A stretch of 64,000 nt of DNA from Sternotherus odoratus. Taxonomy: Eukaryota > Chordata > Testudines > Kinosternidae. Under the pieces are notes generated by a model. That model did no database searches and was not told the DNA's origin. It saw only the letters and a program-made list of their open reading frames with translations. Positions 36,183-48,299 of the stretch are shown here, piece by piece (the first letter of the stretch is position 1; each line of letters opens with the position of its first letter). A program made the translations under genes and the position numbers. The stretch lies in the NCBI GenBank assembly GCA_032164245.1, contig JAVMKO010000009.1, positions 82,068,712 through 82,132,711 of the forward strand, written 5' to 3'.

Positions 36183-37220
36183 CTACCTGGAGAGAAACAG
36201 TTAAGTTGGCACGGCTTTGGGTTCTGAAAAACCCTGGGTCACAGGTCAGGGCAGACCTCACCTGTGAAAGTTCTCTAATATAGTCTAGAACAGTAGAGCA
36301 ATCTTAGGTCCTAACCCTCACAGAGCCCCATGCATCTGTCTGCACAGAGATCATTGCAAGAATGGGACATTAGTCATTAATATGAAACGTCACTCCAGCG
36401 CTTTGCTTTGGAAACTCTGGTGAGAAGTGGGGAGCCAAGAAAGGATTCAGTCTTGTTTCCAAGTGTGTGATTAGCACAGGATGAATTGATGAAGGTCCCC
36501 TGTATTTACTGGACAAAATAGAAAAATACATGGAAAGTAAAGGTCTGGTCTGTCCATAAAATAAATCAACTTCCTACCACATTATGTCAAAATACAAATG
36601 TAGAGTAGCATTCCCTACACAATCCACTGAAGAGAAACCCCAGACTCAGGGGGCAAATGTTTTCCGAGCACTTGGGAAGTCACCAGCTAAAAGGATTAAA
36701 GGGGTTAGTTAATAACACATTGAGGTATTAATCTGATCGCATCATTATGGACATCTGTATAGCAAGAGAGGATGTCGTTCACACCTAAAAAGCAACAGGC
36801 GGGGATGGCTCAGATTTTACATTAGTGGAAGCAGCAGTATCCTGTATGTGTCACCCTTTGGCATATGCCATAAATGTTTCTCCAAGTACAAGGTGCTCCC
36901 TGGGCATGGAAAATTACTACAATGACTTCCCCTTATAAAGTTGATGATGCATCAGAACCAACAAAGAATTACTCAGCTGGTATATTTCTTGCCTCAGGTG
37001 TCCTACATTTTGAAAGGGCAACACAAACCCAGGTTTCTCCCCATGCTTGCCAAGTTAATATAAATCTGCAGGAAATGTCGGCAGTTTCCCCAGCTATTCA
37101 TCTCCCAAGCCTCAAGGGGGTTATTCAAACTCTACAGATTTTCTCCAAAGGTTCGGCTTTTTGGTTTCTCTTACACAGTCATTAGAACCCTAGCATTTCT
37201 GACCAAGTTACTGCTGAGAC
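36183..37220. other. No gene recognised
   Basis: The 103-codon frame 36874-37185 has no recognisable domain. No splice-supported exon was seen. Confidence 0.4.
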
Positions 37221-37554
37221 CAGCAGTTCTCAGACTGTGGATCGGGACCCCAAATTGGGCCAGGACCCCATTTTAATGGGGTCGCCAAAGCTGGCTTTGA
37301 GTTGCTGGGGCCAGGGGCCAAAGCCAAAGCCCAAGCCCCACTGTCTGGGGCCAAAGCCTGAGAGCTTCAGCCTTGGGCCGTGAGGCTGAGATTACAGGCC
37401 CCCTGCCTACAACTGGGGGCAGAGGGGTTTTGGCCCCCCAACCCGGGGTGGCAGGGATCAGGCAGGCTCAGGTTTCAGTCCCATCTCCTGGGGTCATGTA
37501 GTAATTTTTTTTGTCTGAAGGAGGTTGCAGTGCAATGAAGCTTGAGAACCCCTA
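37221..37554 (+). mobile_element. hAT non-autonomous element
   Basis: The ends are CAGCAGTTCTCAGACTGTGG and CTTGAGAACCCCTA, with an internal GC-rich GGGGCCAAAGCC-type repeat. GCTGAGAC (37213-37220) and GCTTAGAA (37555-37562) are a 6/8 target duplication. Confidence 0.75.
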
Positions 37555-37744
37555 GCTTAGAAGGAGAGATTAAGATAGCAGATACCCACAGGAGCCAAAT
37601 GATTAAAGGGAGACAAAATGTATCCAAGTATACTAAACTGAACTGGTTGCTGGACCAAAACAACTTATACAATCCTGCGATGCCTCGCGGAACCCCACAA
37701 GCTAAACCGGGGGGAGGAGCAGCCAGTGTAATTAATGTCTTTAA

Positions 37745-37935
37745 TGTAAGACCTGATCCTGCCAACTCTTAAGCACATGAGCAGTTTTTACACACATAAG
37801 ACTACCACTGTGAATACAGTTGTGCACCTAGGACCTTATCCATTGTCTGTTGAAGTCAGTGGGAGTCTTTCTAGTGACTTCACTAATCGCTGAATCAGGC
37901 CCATGCTTGGTGTTTGCAGGATTGGGCCCTGGGTT
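37745..37935 (+). repeat. Sauropsid dispersed repeat (GCAGGATTGGGCC type)
   Basis: ACCTGATCCTGCCAACTCTTAAGCACATGAG at the left and CAGGATTGGGCCCTGG at the right are hallmarks of a widespread unclassified repeat. Related short matches occur at 23105-23165 and 33275-33365. Confidence 0.5.
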
Positions 37936-38599
37936 TCAGCAAACATCTCAGTCATCTGACTAATTAAACATTTCCATAAAACATTTGAATATTTGCATAT
38001 GCAAAATAGACAAAGCATGAGACCATCAGAAGGTCCCATGATTACCCAACCACTGCTTGATCCTTATCTGCAAAGATATGTTACTGGATGGACACCTGTC
38101 TGAAAGAGTTAAAGTAAAAAGAAAGAGTACTAATGATGACAAGGGAATGAGATTTTAAAACCAGTTTTATTAGTCTAAGGTTTTACTGTTAACACAGATA
38201 AGGGATTTAAAAATCTATTCAGACGTTGCTTTTTAGTCTTACTGTATGATTTTACCCTAACAGCAGGCCTATAAATGACTATCTATGTTTCCACTCAAAC
38301 TTCATTATCCAGTTTTAAAACGAGGGCTTCCAGGCATCAAATTCAGTTTAAAGAGACTATTTTATTAACTTTTGCTTTAGAATTTGTTTTTGGACAACAT
38401 TCCTGCAAGGTACCCCCCGGGGCTAACTTATGTATAATAAATATTGGATCAGAGAAAGTTCCAAAGGATGACAAATGTATTTTTGTTTAGTCTTCAGCTA
38501 AAGTCAAGTCAATTAAAAAGCTGGGGATGGTGGAAAAACAAATACAACAGGGATGAAAACTGACATGAGCAACAGGCGTGAAAGAGGAAGGCTGATCTA

Positions 38600-38775
38600 A
38601 CGGCTGGGGTGCTTAGACTCTGCCCTGGACTGCCTGGATTATCACAGGTAAGTTACTTACTTTTGCTGTGCCTCAGTTTCCCAGCTGTACAATGCGGGTC
38701 ACAGGGGTATTGGGAAGATAAATAAAACAAGGAGCTCAGAAACCCCGGTAATGGGGACCACCTAACAATCTAGAT
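38600..38775 (+). mobile_element. MIR-like SINE relic
   Basis: GTGCCTCAGTTTCCCAGCTG preceded by AAGTTACTTACTTTTGC and followed by AATGCGGGTC-GGGGTATTG is the familiar MIR core to 3' order. Confidence 0.65.
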
Positions 38776-39014
38776 AGCTAGATATCTAGCAACAAGTAGG
38801 AAAAAGTGTCAGATTTATAGCCTAGATGGAGACACCCAACTCAGACAGGCACATGTTCATTCCTGGAGGACGCTCTTAGGCCCTGATCCTGCAAGGATCA
38901 GGACAGGACCTAAGCAGCAGGTCTGATTTGCCCCTGCAGCCCACCGTCACTGAATCTGTGCATGGATGAACTTTAGGCACCAAGATATTTTTCAAAATCA
39001 ATCACTTCACTAAT

Positions 39015-39227
39015 CAGAGAGGTAGCCGTGTGAGTCTGGAATAGCAGAAGTAACAAAGAGTCCTGTGGCACCTTAAAGACTAACCAAAGTATTGAAGCAT
39101 GAGCTTTCGTGGGCTAATACCCACTATGCAAGCCACTGACTATCTGCTAACGATCTGGCACGATGGCTTGCATCCGACGAAGTGGGTATTAGCCCACGAA
39201 AGCTCATGCTTCAATACTTTGGTTAGT
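39015..39227 (+). mobile_element. tRNA-derived SINE fold-back (two copies head to head)
   Basis: The SINE 5' end GAGAGGTAGCCGTGTGAGTC runs into the body at 39079-39125. The same 47 bases recur as a perfect reverse complement at 39181-39227. A further 10-bp inverted pair (ATGCAAGCCA at 39126, TGGCTTGCAT at 39164) extends the stem, leaving a 28-base loop. Confidence 0.9.
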
Positions 39228-39264
39228 ACCAAAGACACTGGTGAGAGTGCTACCATATAGCCAG

Positions 39265-39560
39265 TGAGTGCCTTCAGACTGAGGAGATATCAGAGCCATT
39301 GGAGATTCTCTTTGAAAAGTCATGGAAGACAGGAGAGACTCCTGAGGACTGGAAAAGGGCAACTAGAGTGCCCAACTATAAACAAGAGGGGAAAAAGACA
39401 ACCTAGGGAATTACAGACCAGTCAGCTTAACTTCTGCACCCTGAAAAATAATGCAACAAATAATTAAGCAATCAATTTGCAGACACCTAGAAGATAATAC
39501 GGTGATAAGTAACAGTCAGCATGGATTTCTTGAGAACAAATCACGTCAAACCAACTCAAT
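39265..39560 (+). mobile_element. CR1 LINE internal fragment (reverse transcriptase region)
   Basis: GACTCCTGAGGACTGGAAAA, ACCTAGGGAATTACAGACCA and GTCAGCATGGATTTCTTGAG follow CR1 ORF2 order. The coding sequence is broken. Confidence 0.75.
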
Positions 39561-41744
39561 AGTGACCAACCCCCAGGGCCAAGTAGGAATTCTCTGGTTT
39601 GTTGAGGTCCACAATTCTTAGTGGCACAATAATCACCTCCCACCTAAAAGTTTCCAGGACATGATTGACAGTTGCAGGACATCTTGTGCAAATCTTCCTA
39701 TACTTTGTAGGTCCCTCTGCAACCTGTAGTAAGAGAGAATTGAAAAAATGGCTGGCGTGGGCCATGAAGAAGGTTGCCAGATGCAACGGAAATTTCCCCC
39801 TCCTCCTCCCCAGATTTTATGGACACTTCTGGAAAACCTGCAGGAATGTTTTTGCTTAAACAAATACCCATAAAAACTCAAGTAAGTTGTGTAGTTAAAT
39901 TCTTTGCATCTTTGAGCCGTTTAAAATAACTTTCATCCACACATCTTTGGTCTCTGCTGTGCGAGGTGGAGACAGACCGAAGGGTGGCTGCTCAGGAGAT
40001 CTGTGCAGACTGAAGACGCTATGCATTTGCAAGGTGCATACAGATGAAACATTTTAAATCCGGTGAGACTCAATCAGCATCTGCAGCATGCCATGCAAAT
40101 GTCAGAGGCTGAACTGCTCACTGTGGAAGAGGAATTAATTCCCTGACGACCTTGCTGCTGCTTTGAGTCCCAGTCCTTCTGTATCACACAGAGTTGTTCA
40201 CAAATTGGGTTTTTCCGGAATTAGTGGTGGGCAGATCTTACGAAGATACAGTCAGGAAGCCTTCAGAAGAATTACACCAGGGATAAACCAGGCTCAGGAC
40301 TTCCAGGATCTTCGTTCTCTGGGGGCAGTATCTGCCTGTTTCTCTGATGCTGCAAACACAAGCCTTGATCCTGTAGTAGGGCTCATTGGGACAGCAGGTG
40401 GGATAGGCCATGGCCCAGCTGTGCGAGGGGCCCAAAGACTGGAACAGGCCAGGGTGCTACATGGCAGGGTTGATGTGCACTGACACAACAGGAGGGTAGC
40501 ACTGGCACAGCACTCAATTCAACAGGCCTCCAATGCATGCAGCTAAGAGTTGGCAAAAAGTCAGCTGCATGCAGTATTGGTGGGGGGAATTTCAGTTATT
40601 ACTGTCTTCTACTGGACCCCATTTCTGTGCTGACCCAGTTCAGGACTCAGAGCAGGCTGAGTGTTTCTTCTTCATAACAGTGACATTTTATCCTAAGCAC
40701 TGCTCTGCCCTCCCCGTTGGATGTAATACACAGTAACAGCAAAGAATAAAGAATCTAGTCACAGCCATTAATAAAGCTGACATAAAGCACAAAGATGACC
40801 ACTTTAATTTATGCATTTTAATATTCTGAGAACATTCTAATATTATCTACGTTCCCAAGTGCTTATGCAGACCTAAAGGGAAGAAATATTCACACACAAA
40901 ACCTTAAAAGTGGATGTGACCCATGACCATACTATTCTATGAAACACCAAGGGTTAGGGGATTACAACCATATATGGTACTCCAGATTCTCGGCTGTATC
41001 TACCTATATCTCTTGGAACAGAAGAGACCACTGGCATTTCTTACAAAAGGGTGATTAAGAAACACAAAATTCCCTGTGTAAACGTCTGTCTCAATATTTC
41101 ATGATGCATTAAAAAGACTCTAAAAAAGACGCTTTCTAAAGGGCCTGATCCTGAGATATTCTTCCGGAGACATTAATGGGCATTGCAGAAATTTAGCATA
41201 GCACAGGATCATTCCCTAAATGCCCAAGATTTATTAAAACTCCAGGACAAATAAAAGTATTGAATTGTCCCCGTTCACGAGGACGACCATCTATCAACTA
41301 TGTGAGACGCTATGTACCATGGTCCTTAGTTACGCTCCTGAACCTCCACTGATTTACAAGGGCAGAACTTACCCCATGCTGAAATCACTTCCTCAAACTC
41401 TTAGTTATAGATTAGAAGGTATTCGGAGCTACATCTGGAAAGAACCAGGGAACAAATTTGATGCTATCCTGGCACTGTTTAAACAGGGACATGATCTGAT
41501 TCTGTCTCCCAGGCTTTAGGGAGTTTTCTCTCAATCCACTAAACGAGCCCAGGGTTTAGGCTTACTTGTGGGATTTCACCTCTCCGAAGCAGCCAGGTTG
41601 CAGAGAGCTGCTGGAGGGACTTTCCAGAGGTTAGAAATTCACAGCAGCGCGGCATAGCTTATTTTTTGCCATAAGCAAACCAGAACTGGGGAGCTGTAAT
41701 GGAGAAGGATTGAGGGTCAATGGGAAAATTCTTCTTGCAGACTC
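39561..41744. other. No gene recognised
   Basis: No exon or repeat landmark was recognised in this stretch. The frame at 40163-40483 (106 codons) overlaps antisense frames of similar length and shows no family features. Confidence 0.4.
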
Positions 41745-41925
41745 ACTTAGGGCTTAGGAGACGGGGAATCCAGAACATTCCTAATGTTGCCACCAAGTTG
41801 CTCAATGACTTGAGCAAGTCCCACAGTCTACATGCCTTACCTAGCTGATGTGCATGGAAGCTCAATTACTTAATGTATTTCAAGCACTTTGAGATCCCCA
41901 GCGGAAAGGCGCTAGACTAGTGGCC
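41745..41925 (+). mobile_element. MIR/L3-like relic
   Basis: CAATGACTTGAGCAAGTCCC followed by TTTCAAGCACTTTGAGATCC and CAGCGGAAAGGCGCTAGA fits the common 3' module. Confidence 0.6.
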
Positions 41926-42418
41926 ACAGTGCTGTTCAGGGCTCACCAAGAAAGCCGAAGGACTCTTGTCAAGTAATGGTCAGTCTGCACATCTGGGAAA
42001 TGTGGTGTTTGTGGGTCTAACCAAATGCAGGCCTGTTACTATGCATTGTTGCTATGTCAGTACTGGACAGGCAGAATACACAAATATTCCCAGAATGTCT
42101 GCACTATCTCACTTGCTTGACAGATTTCATTACAACACTTGGTGAGAATTCAGTCTCTCTTCATTTTTCTCCCATCATCTCATGATACAATTATTTCCTA
42201 GTTACGGATGGATGAAGCTAGACATTCCTGCAGTTTATATATATAAATACACTCAGCACCCTAAATATCTGAAAAGTATCACATTTCCCCCGACTGCTGT
42301 GTTTGAGAGACTCTGTCAAGATGTTTCCTCCAAAATATTCCTCACCTCTGTGACAAACATGGATTTGCCCAAGAGCTGAGGGGAGTGCGGGGGAGCAACC
42401 TGAAAACAGAACCAACAC

Positions 42419-42966
42419 GGTCCCTCGAAAGGGGAGAGGCCCTGTCTGATTTAGTCCTCAGTGAAGCACAGAGTCTGGTCTGACTGCAGCTGGACTGCTC
42501 AGTAACAGTGACCAAAATGGAATTCAGTTGAACATCCTCACAGGAGAGAGAATACCAAAAAAAACCAACCACCCCACCAATGGTGAGAGTGAACTTTGTA
42601 ATGAAATTCATAGACTTCAGATTTACTATAAACAAAAGGAGTATCTTTTTGCACAATGCACAGTTAACCTGTGGAACTTATTGCGATGGGATGTTGTGAA
42701 GGCCAAAAGTATAACTGAGTTCAGAAAAAAATGAGGATCACTCCTTCAGTGGCTTAGCCACGGTGGTCAGGGATGTAACCCCATGCTTGGGGCAATCGTA
42801 AGCCTCTGAGTGCCAGAAGTCGAAAAAAGGGGGAGTATCTCTTCAAAACTGCCCAGTTCTCTACACTCTCCCTGAAGCTCTGTTACTGGCCATGGTCAAA
42901 GACAGGATATCGGGCTAGATGGCCCATTGGTCTAACCTCAGACGGGAGCTCTTATGATCTTATGCT
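42419..42966 (+). mobile_element. CR1 LINE 3' end fragment
   Basis: GATTTAGTCCTCAGTGAAGC, TGGACTGCTCAGTAACAGTG and the tail GGGCTAGATGGCCCATTGGT then CTTATGATCTTATG are typical of a turtle CR1 subfamily. The same tail type occurs at 63530-63642. Confidence 0.85.
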
Positions 42967-44068
42967 CTAAAAACAGCCAGCAAAGACTCTTCCCACGCCT
43001 CAAATCCCACAATCCTTTGCAGTCACAAGTGGATGGGAGGCACAGGATGATTTCTTTGGCCACACTTTGGGCCGCTGAGCAAAAGAATCTGAGACCTGCT
43101 ACCTTACGTTATTAAGACTGAATATTTTACAATAGTTTATTATTTTCATCAACCTCTGCTTCTCACAGGGACCGTTTGGGATGCTGCAAGGCAAGACTGC
43201 TAGTGAGTGTGAAGTGCTTTGAAATCTTCACTCTTCTATCCAGAATGCTTTTTTGGGGAGACTGGGGGATGGGGGAAATGTGGGTTAAAGCAGAGAATTT
43301 GCTTCCTAAGCGCTGTAATTGTTTCAAGCCTGAATGATGCCCCAAAGGGAAGATTGGAAGAGCTTAAGAAGGGGCCCAAGACTCAGAAACTTGTTGCTAA
43401 GGGTGAGAATTTCAATAGCTCTGAGCGTTGGTCAGCAGAGCCAATGGGAGCAGAGTTTGGCAAATACCGAATACTGTTGAAAATCCCACTGTAAGGGCCT
43501 AAAATTGGGGTTACAATCAGCTTGTCTTGCCCAGCCACAAACTGTTGGTTTCTTTCTTTTTAAATCTATTATCTACAAGAAAAAGTCATCCCGAGGGAGA
43601 AAAGGAGCAGGACAAGGGGAGCGGAAGATGTGATTCACCAAATGGGTGCAGAATGTGGAGAAATAAATCAGGTGCTGATCCAGTCTCCAGAAACTTACTC
43701 ACTCTCTCAATCACACACCGGCTCAGAAATAACCAGATCCAGGCTGCACTAAGGCCTTGACGTCTGCTACCCACAGACTCAAAGTAACCCCCCAGCCCCA
43801 AAGAGCAACGGGACAGTCAGTCCCCAGGGAAACGTATCACTCACAGTATAGCAGATTCCACCAGGCTTTGCCACAGAAAGGCAAAGGGGGTTGCACTCAG
43901 GGGTGGTGGATAGCACTTCCCATGTAAACAGAAGGGCCAGGAGGACTGAGCACCTGGTAATTGATGTAAAAAGTAATAAAGGACTTAGCTGGGCAGGGTA
44001 TAAGGCCTTGTGAATGCTGCTGCTATAATCATTGTGACAGGGATGTCAATGGAATTGAGCTTCGGGGA
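42967..44068. other. No gene recognised
   Basis: Short frames only and no splice-supported exon. Confidence 0.4.
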
Positions 44069-44191
44069 TAGGGAGACCAGACAGCAAATTTGAGGAATCG
44101 GGACGGGGGTGGGGGGTAAAAGGCACCTATATGAGAAAAAGACCCCAAAATCGGGACTGTCTCTATAAAATCAGGACATCTGGTCACCCTA
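44069..44191 (-). mobile_element. hAT MITE, TAGGGTGACCAGA family, with perfect 8-bp TSD
   Basis: The ends are TAGGGAGACCAGACAGC and ACATCTGGTCACCCTA. TTCGGGGA flanks both sides exactly (44061-44068 and 44192-44199). The perfect 8-bp duplication assigns the family to hAT and suggests a fairly young insertion. Confidence 0.9.
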
Positions 44192-44607
44192 TTCGGGGAC
44201 AAAGCAGGGACATAGATTTGCCTCTGGGCTGTTAGAAACAAGATCTCTCACCCCCGCAACTCTGTCATTGTGCAGGACACGACCAGGAGAGGGAGGGGAT
44301 GATGGAGGGCTGTGCAGTTGGTCTCTGTTGCAAGAGCACCATCTAGTGCACCCAGGAAGGGGGCGAGACAGAGAAATGGCAAGAAGGGCAAGATGATTAC
44401 AATTTTTTTTTTCCGCTCCACTGAAAGGCTTTTGGCCTGGCAGACGAGACGCTGACTCTTTGAGCATTAAAATACAGGAGTGTTCTGCTTAACAATCCTG
44501 AATAACTTAATCTGCAGCATCTACACACTCACTTGCAACACTTCAATTAAACCGGTTTAGTTAAACCGGTGCAAACCTTTATATGGAAATTTTTATTTGG
44601 GTTTGAG

Positions 44608-44864
44608 GTCACATCTACCCTGCAGGTGTTAGAGGAGCACAGCTACGGTGCTGTAACTATTCTGCTGGTGCTACCTCCAGTGACAGAATGTGTTTCCATT
44701 GCTGTAGGAACTTCCTAAGCTGTCGGAAGTCCCTAAGCAATGGTAGCTAGGCTGACAGCTCTGTCTTCACTAGGGGTGAGGTAAGTCTAGCCACATCGCT
44801 CAGGGGTGTGGATTTTTTAACCGAGCGATGTCAACCTCACTGTTAAGCACAGACCAGGCCTAAG
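44608..44864. mobile_element. MITE-like element
   Basis: The segment from GGTCACATCTACCCTGCAGG to AAGCACAGACCAGGCC resembles a repeat I associate with many sauropsid loci (internal CACATCGCTCAGGGGTGTGG). It interrupts a second repeat-like stretch containing AAACCGGTTTAGTTAAACCGG (44549). Ends are not sharply defined. Confidence 0.45.
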
Positions 44865-45644
44865 AGTTATGTATCCTGTAGCTTAACCCTCTTCCTAAGC
44901 ATCTTAAACTAAACAAACAAGCTTGGTTCAAATTGAAATAAGAATATCCACAAAGCCTTTTGCACCAGTTTCACTACTTCAGTTTAAAACCACATCTTCT
45001 CTGACTGGGCAAACGGTGCAACTCTGCCTGTACACAAACTCAGAGAGGAATGCTATGCAAACTACTGCAAAATCCAAAGAAGGGGAGTTGGCAAGGTACA
45101 GTAACTTTTTCTACCTTAAAAATTTCCCCTCCTGATGCTGGTAGTTATCTTAACCTCCCGCCTCCCCCAAACAAGCACTGCAACTAATAAGATTTGGGCT
45201 GTTTCACAAATCCCCAAGGCTAAGTTTGGGTGATATTGCACCAATTCTCCATGCTTCCTAGCTGCCCTGCTTTTGTAAGCAGACCAGTTACCAAGATAGT
45301 AACAAAATTGATTCAGGGAGCAGGAACCTTGTATGTTCCATTACCTTTTCTGATCTGCAGAACAGCAGAGAGCGGAGAGACAGTGCAGTGTGAACAAATA
45401 CCCTGTTTCCCCGAAAATAAGACAGTGTCTTATATTAATTTTTGCTCCCAAAGATGCGCTACGTCTTATTTTCAGGGGATGTCTTATTTTTCCATGAAGA
45501 AGAATACGGTACACATTTATTGTTGAACAAAAAAAAAGGAAGTTTATTACCTGTATACGGTACGGTAGTAGTTGTCATCACAAACCAGCATAACCAGACA
45601 AACATAACCAGCATAATCAGATAAATCAGCATAACCAGACAAAC

Positions 45645-46500
45645 TAGGGTGACCAGATGACAAGAAAAAAATATCGGGACACATGGGTGGGGGGGACTGG
45701 AGGGGGGGGAAGTAGAGGGAAGTAGAGGGGATGGGGAGGGGAAGTAGAGGCTTCCCCCCCCCCCCCCACTGGAGCCATGGGGGCAGGGTCTGAGGAAGCC
45801 AGGGGCCCGGCTCCAGGTGCTTACCCCCAGGAACTGTTCTCAGCTGGGCCGGGGGGCAGCCAGCAGGTGGGTCAGGGGCTGGTTGGGGGGAGGGGGGCGG
45901 CTGGGCGCTGTCTGTAGCCACCCTCCTGCTCCTAGGCAAGCAGCCCTCCTTCCCCCGCCCCTGACTCTTGATGGGGGGGAGAGTGGGAGAGGGAGGCTGA
46001 TGAGGGGCCGGACTCGGAGCCGGGTGGGGGGAGGGGGGACGGCCGGGGGCTCTCTGCCCCTCCCCCTCTGCTGGTGCAGGCTGCAAGCAGCCTCCTTCTC
46101 CCTCCTTGCACCACGTGCAGTGGCAGAGAGCCTCTGCCTGGGGCAGTGAGACTTGCTGCCTGCTCCTGCCGGCAGGAGGGTGCTGCGGCCCCCCGGAAGG
46201 AGCGGTTAGTGAGGTTAGTGTTCCAAGACTGGGGGGGGGCGCGGGCGGCAGGAGACCGGGGGAGGGGGCCCCCAGGCGGCGGGAGACCGGGGGAGGGGGC
46301 CCCGTACGATCTGCCGTACGGGGCCCCAAAATTCCTGTCGCCGGACCTGCGTGAGTCTGTGAGTCAGCTAGACTCCGTCAGGGCAGAGTGAGCAGCAGGC
46401 GGCAGCTTGTCCTGGCGGCGCGCGGGCTCTCTGATTTAAAGAACAGCTCCGGCTGTGCTGCGGCCAATCAGTGAGCTGCGCAGCGGCGCCCGCCTCTACG
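45645..46500. other. GC-rich insert inside the TIR element
   Basis: It begins TAGGGTGACCAGATGACAAG, the same terminus as the hAT MITE family, but no matching right end was found. The interior is CpG-rich with G and C runs, a CCAAT-like CGGCCAATCAGTGAG at 46463, and a duplicated GAGACCGGGGGAGGGGGCCC unit at about 46250-46301. The 260-codon minus frame (46329-45547) is a composition artefact. Confidence 0.5.
46296..46327. repeat. Perfect 12-bp GC-rich hairpin
   Basis: GGGGCCCCGTAC (46296-46307) and GTACGGGGCCCC (46316-46327) are exact inverted repeats around the 8-base loop GATCTGCC. Confidence 0.95.
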
Positions 46501-46658
46501 GTGACTCCTTACGGCACTGGTAGCTTCGGGGGGGGGAGGGGACGCCTTATTTTCGGGGGGATGCCTTATTTTCGGGGGGACGCCTTATATTAATGCGGGA
46601 GGCAAAACTGGAGATACGTCTTATTTTCGGGGTACGTCTTATTTTCGGGGAAACACGG

Positions 46659-48299
46659 TACTACTGTGTACTCCCACACTGCTGATGTCTAACTTCAGTC
46701 CCACTTGCCTTGACAAAGTTTTTTAAACAGGTTTATGTTACATGGTTTAAACAGAACAGAAAAGATAATGGAACAACTCAAGAATAAGACCTAATGAAGC
46801 ATTAGTCCCCCTGCTAAAGTGTTTGCTTTTGTGCGCGAATTATACCCACAAATACTAGCCGAGGTCTTGGGGTTGTAATTACTGCACGAGGGTCCAGTTG
46901 TGCTGCATGTCAAGTCCTATTTCCATATCCCTACAAAGGCTGTTGCCGTGGCTACGGTGGCGGTGTACCTCTCTGCCTCCTTAGCACTGTCGTAAGAGTT
47001 ATTGTTAGCTCAGAGTCATGACGAGAGAACAATCCCACTTTCCAACAAACGGAGGGAATCAGGAAGAAAGCTTTGCTTGCTAAGGAGACACGCAGGCCGG
47101 TGAGTTGGATGAAGTGCCTCCTCGATAAATCTTCCCAACCCCTCAGTGATGGCAGCTGGTCTCTGGCTCACTAACACCGAAGTCACTCAGGGTGGCTACA
47201 GATTTTGCGCATACAGTGGGGACAGGGGACGTGGAATGTGACAACAGGAAATAGACAAGAATCAAGGATTTACGTGAGTTACAAACGTACCCACTAACCA
47301 CTTATAAAACAGACCCCAAATGTCCTGTCTAGGCTGCTTTTAACCCCACTCTGCCAGTGTGGGGCGGAAGACTCATCACACTGCATACAAATTTAGGCAA
47401 TAGGCAGTCAATAAAGATTTCTGAATGGCGCAGGGCTACAGAGAATAAGGGATTTTCAGCCACTCAAAATTCCAAAGTTAGGTGCTCATCTCGCTTTGGG
47501 AATGAGAACAATCCTCAAATTACATCTCCGAAACTTCCTTAACATCCTCCATGCTGAAGGACCACTGAGGACTTAAACAGGAACCACTTCACCCAACCCT
47601 GAGCTACCTCATCCGGGGAACACGATGGCTGCTCCAACGGCACACGGCTCCACAAAACCGGGTAGGAGACCAAGTGGAGAGGAGAGTGGTCTCCAAATAC
47701 AGCTGCAAGGGGGAAATCTGGACAAGCAGAATGTAATTAGAATTAAACCAGGATTGAGGGACTAACATCTGAGTGGGGTCTTCAGAACCCACAGGTGGTC
47801 AGCTCCTTTGTTTTATGTTGTCTCCTACAGCAACACCTCTGGCAGCACCATGACCCCTAACTATACAGTAGGGCCCTGATTGATTCAGTTCAGTCTTCAG
47901 AGGTACCACCTAATGACAACAACACCGCAACTTCCAGCTGTTTCTGAGTGCTGCAACTGGCTGCTTACCATCTGACCAGTATTGTCCCATTGTTTCCTTG
48001 TGCTGTCTGCGGTATTCACCGACTGCCTCTGATTTCATCTCTTCCAGGCAAAGATGGTGTTTTTGTTCTAGGTTTGTGCAGTACCAGCCATTTCCCCCCT
48101 TCCCTCCCCCGCTTACCTTCCACACTCCAAAGTTGACTGTCACAACATCAGTACAAGTTGTGAACATCTTTTAACATTCCAACCTACTGCTCCAACTAGA
48201 TTAGTTCTAACTGGAAGAAACCACACGCTGTGCAATGTCAGTAATTTGCAGCAGTAGCTGATCACTTACCCATTTATCACATGGCTGTGAAAAATTCTT
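46659..48299. other. No gene recognised
   Basis: A minus frame at 48167-47910 contains two stretches followed by GTAAGC donor-like sequences, but no family match or acceptor was found. The rest holds no recognised feature. Confidence 0.35.

Larger units (their letters stand above)
45401..46658 (+). mobile_element. TIR DNA element (CCCCGAAAATAAGAC type) with TA duplication
   Basis: The ends CCCTGTTTCCCCGAAAATAA and TTATTTTCGGGGAAACACGG are inverted repeats flanked by TA on both sides (45399-45400 and 46659-46660). The TA duplication suggests a Tc1/mariner-like or similar mechanism. Sub-terminal copies of the GTCTTATTTTCGGGG module are repeated several times at the right end (46540-46655). The GC-rich centre has no transposase, so the element is non-autonomous. 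Confidence 0.8.

Noticed and set aside
45547..46329. 260-codon minus-strand frame
   Set aside because: It lies inside a GC-rich transposon cargo, has proline/glycine low complexity, and runs into the CATAACCAGACAAA tandem repeat.
47910..48167. Minus-strand exon candidate with GTAAGC donors
   Set aside because: No acceptor, no family match, and the frame is not supported by neighbours.
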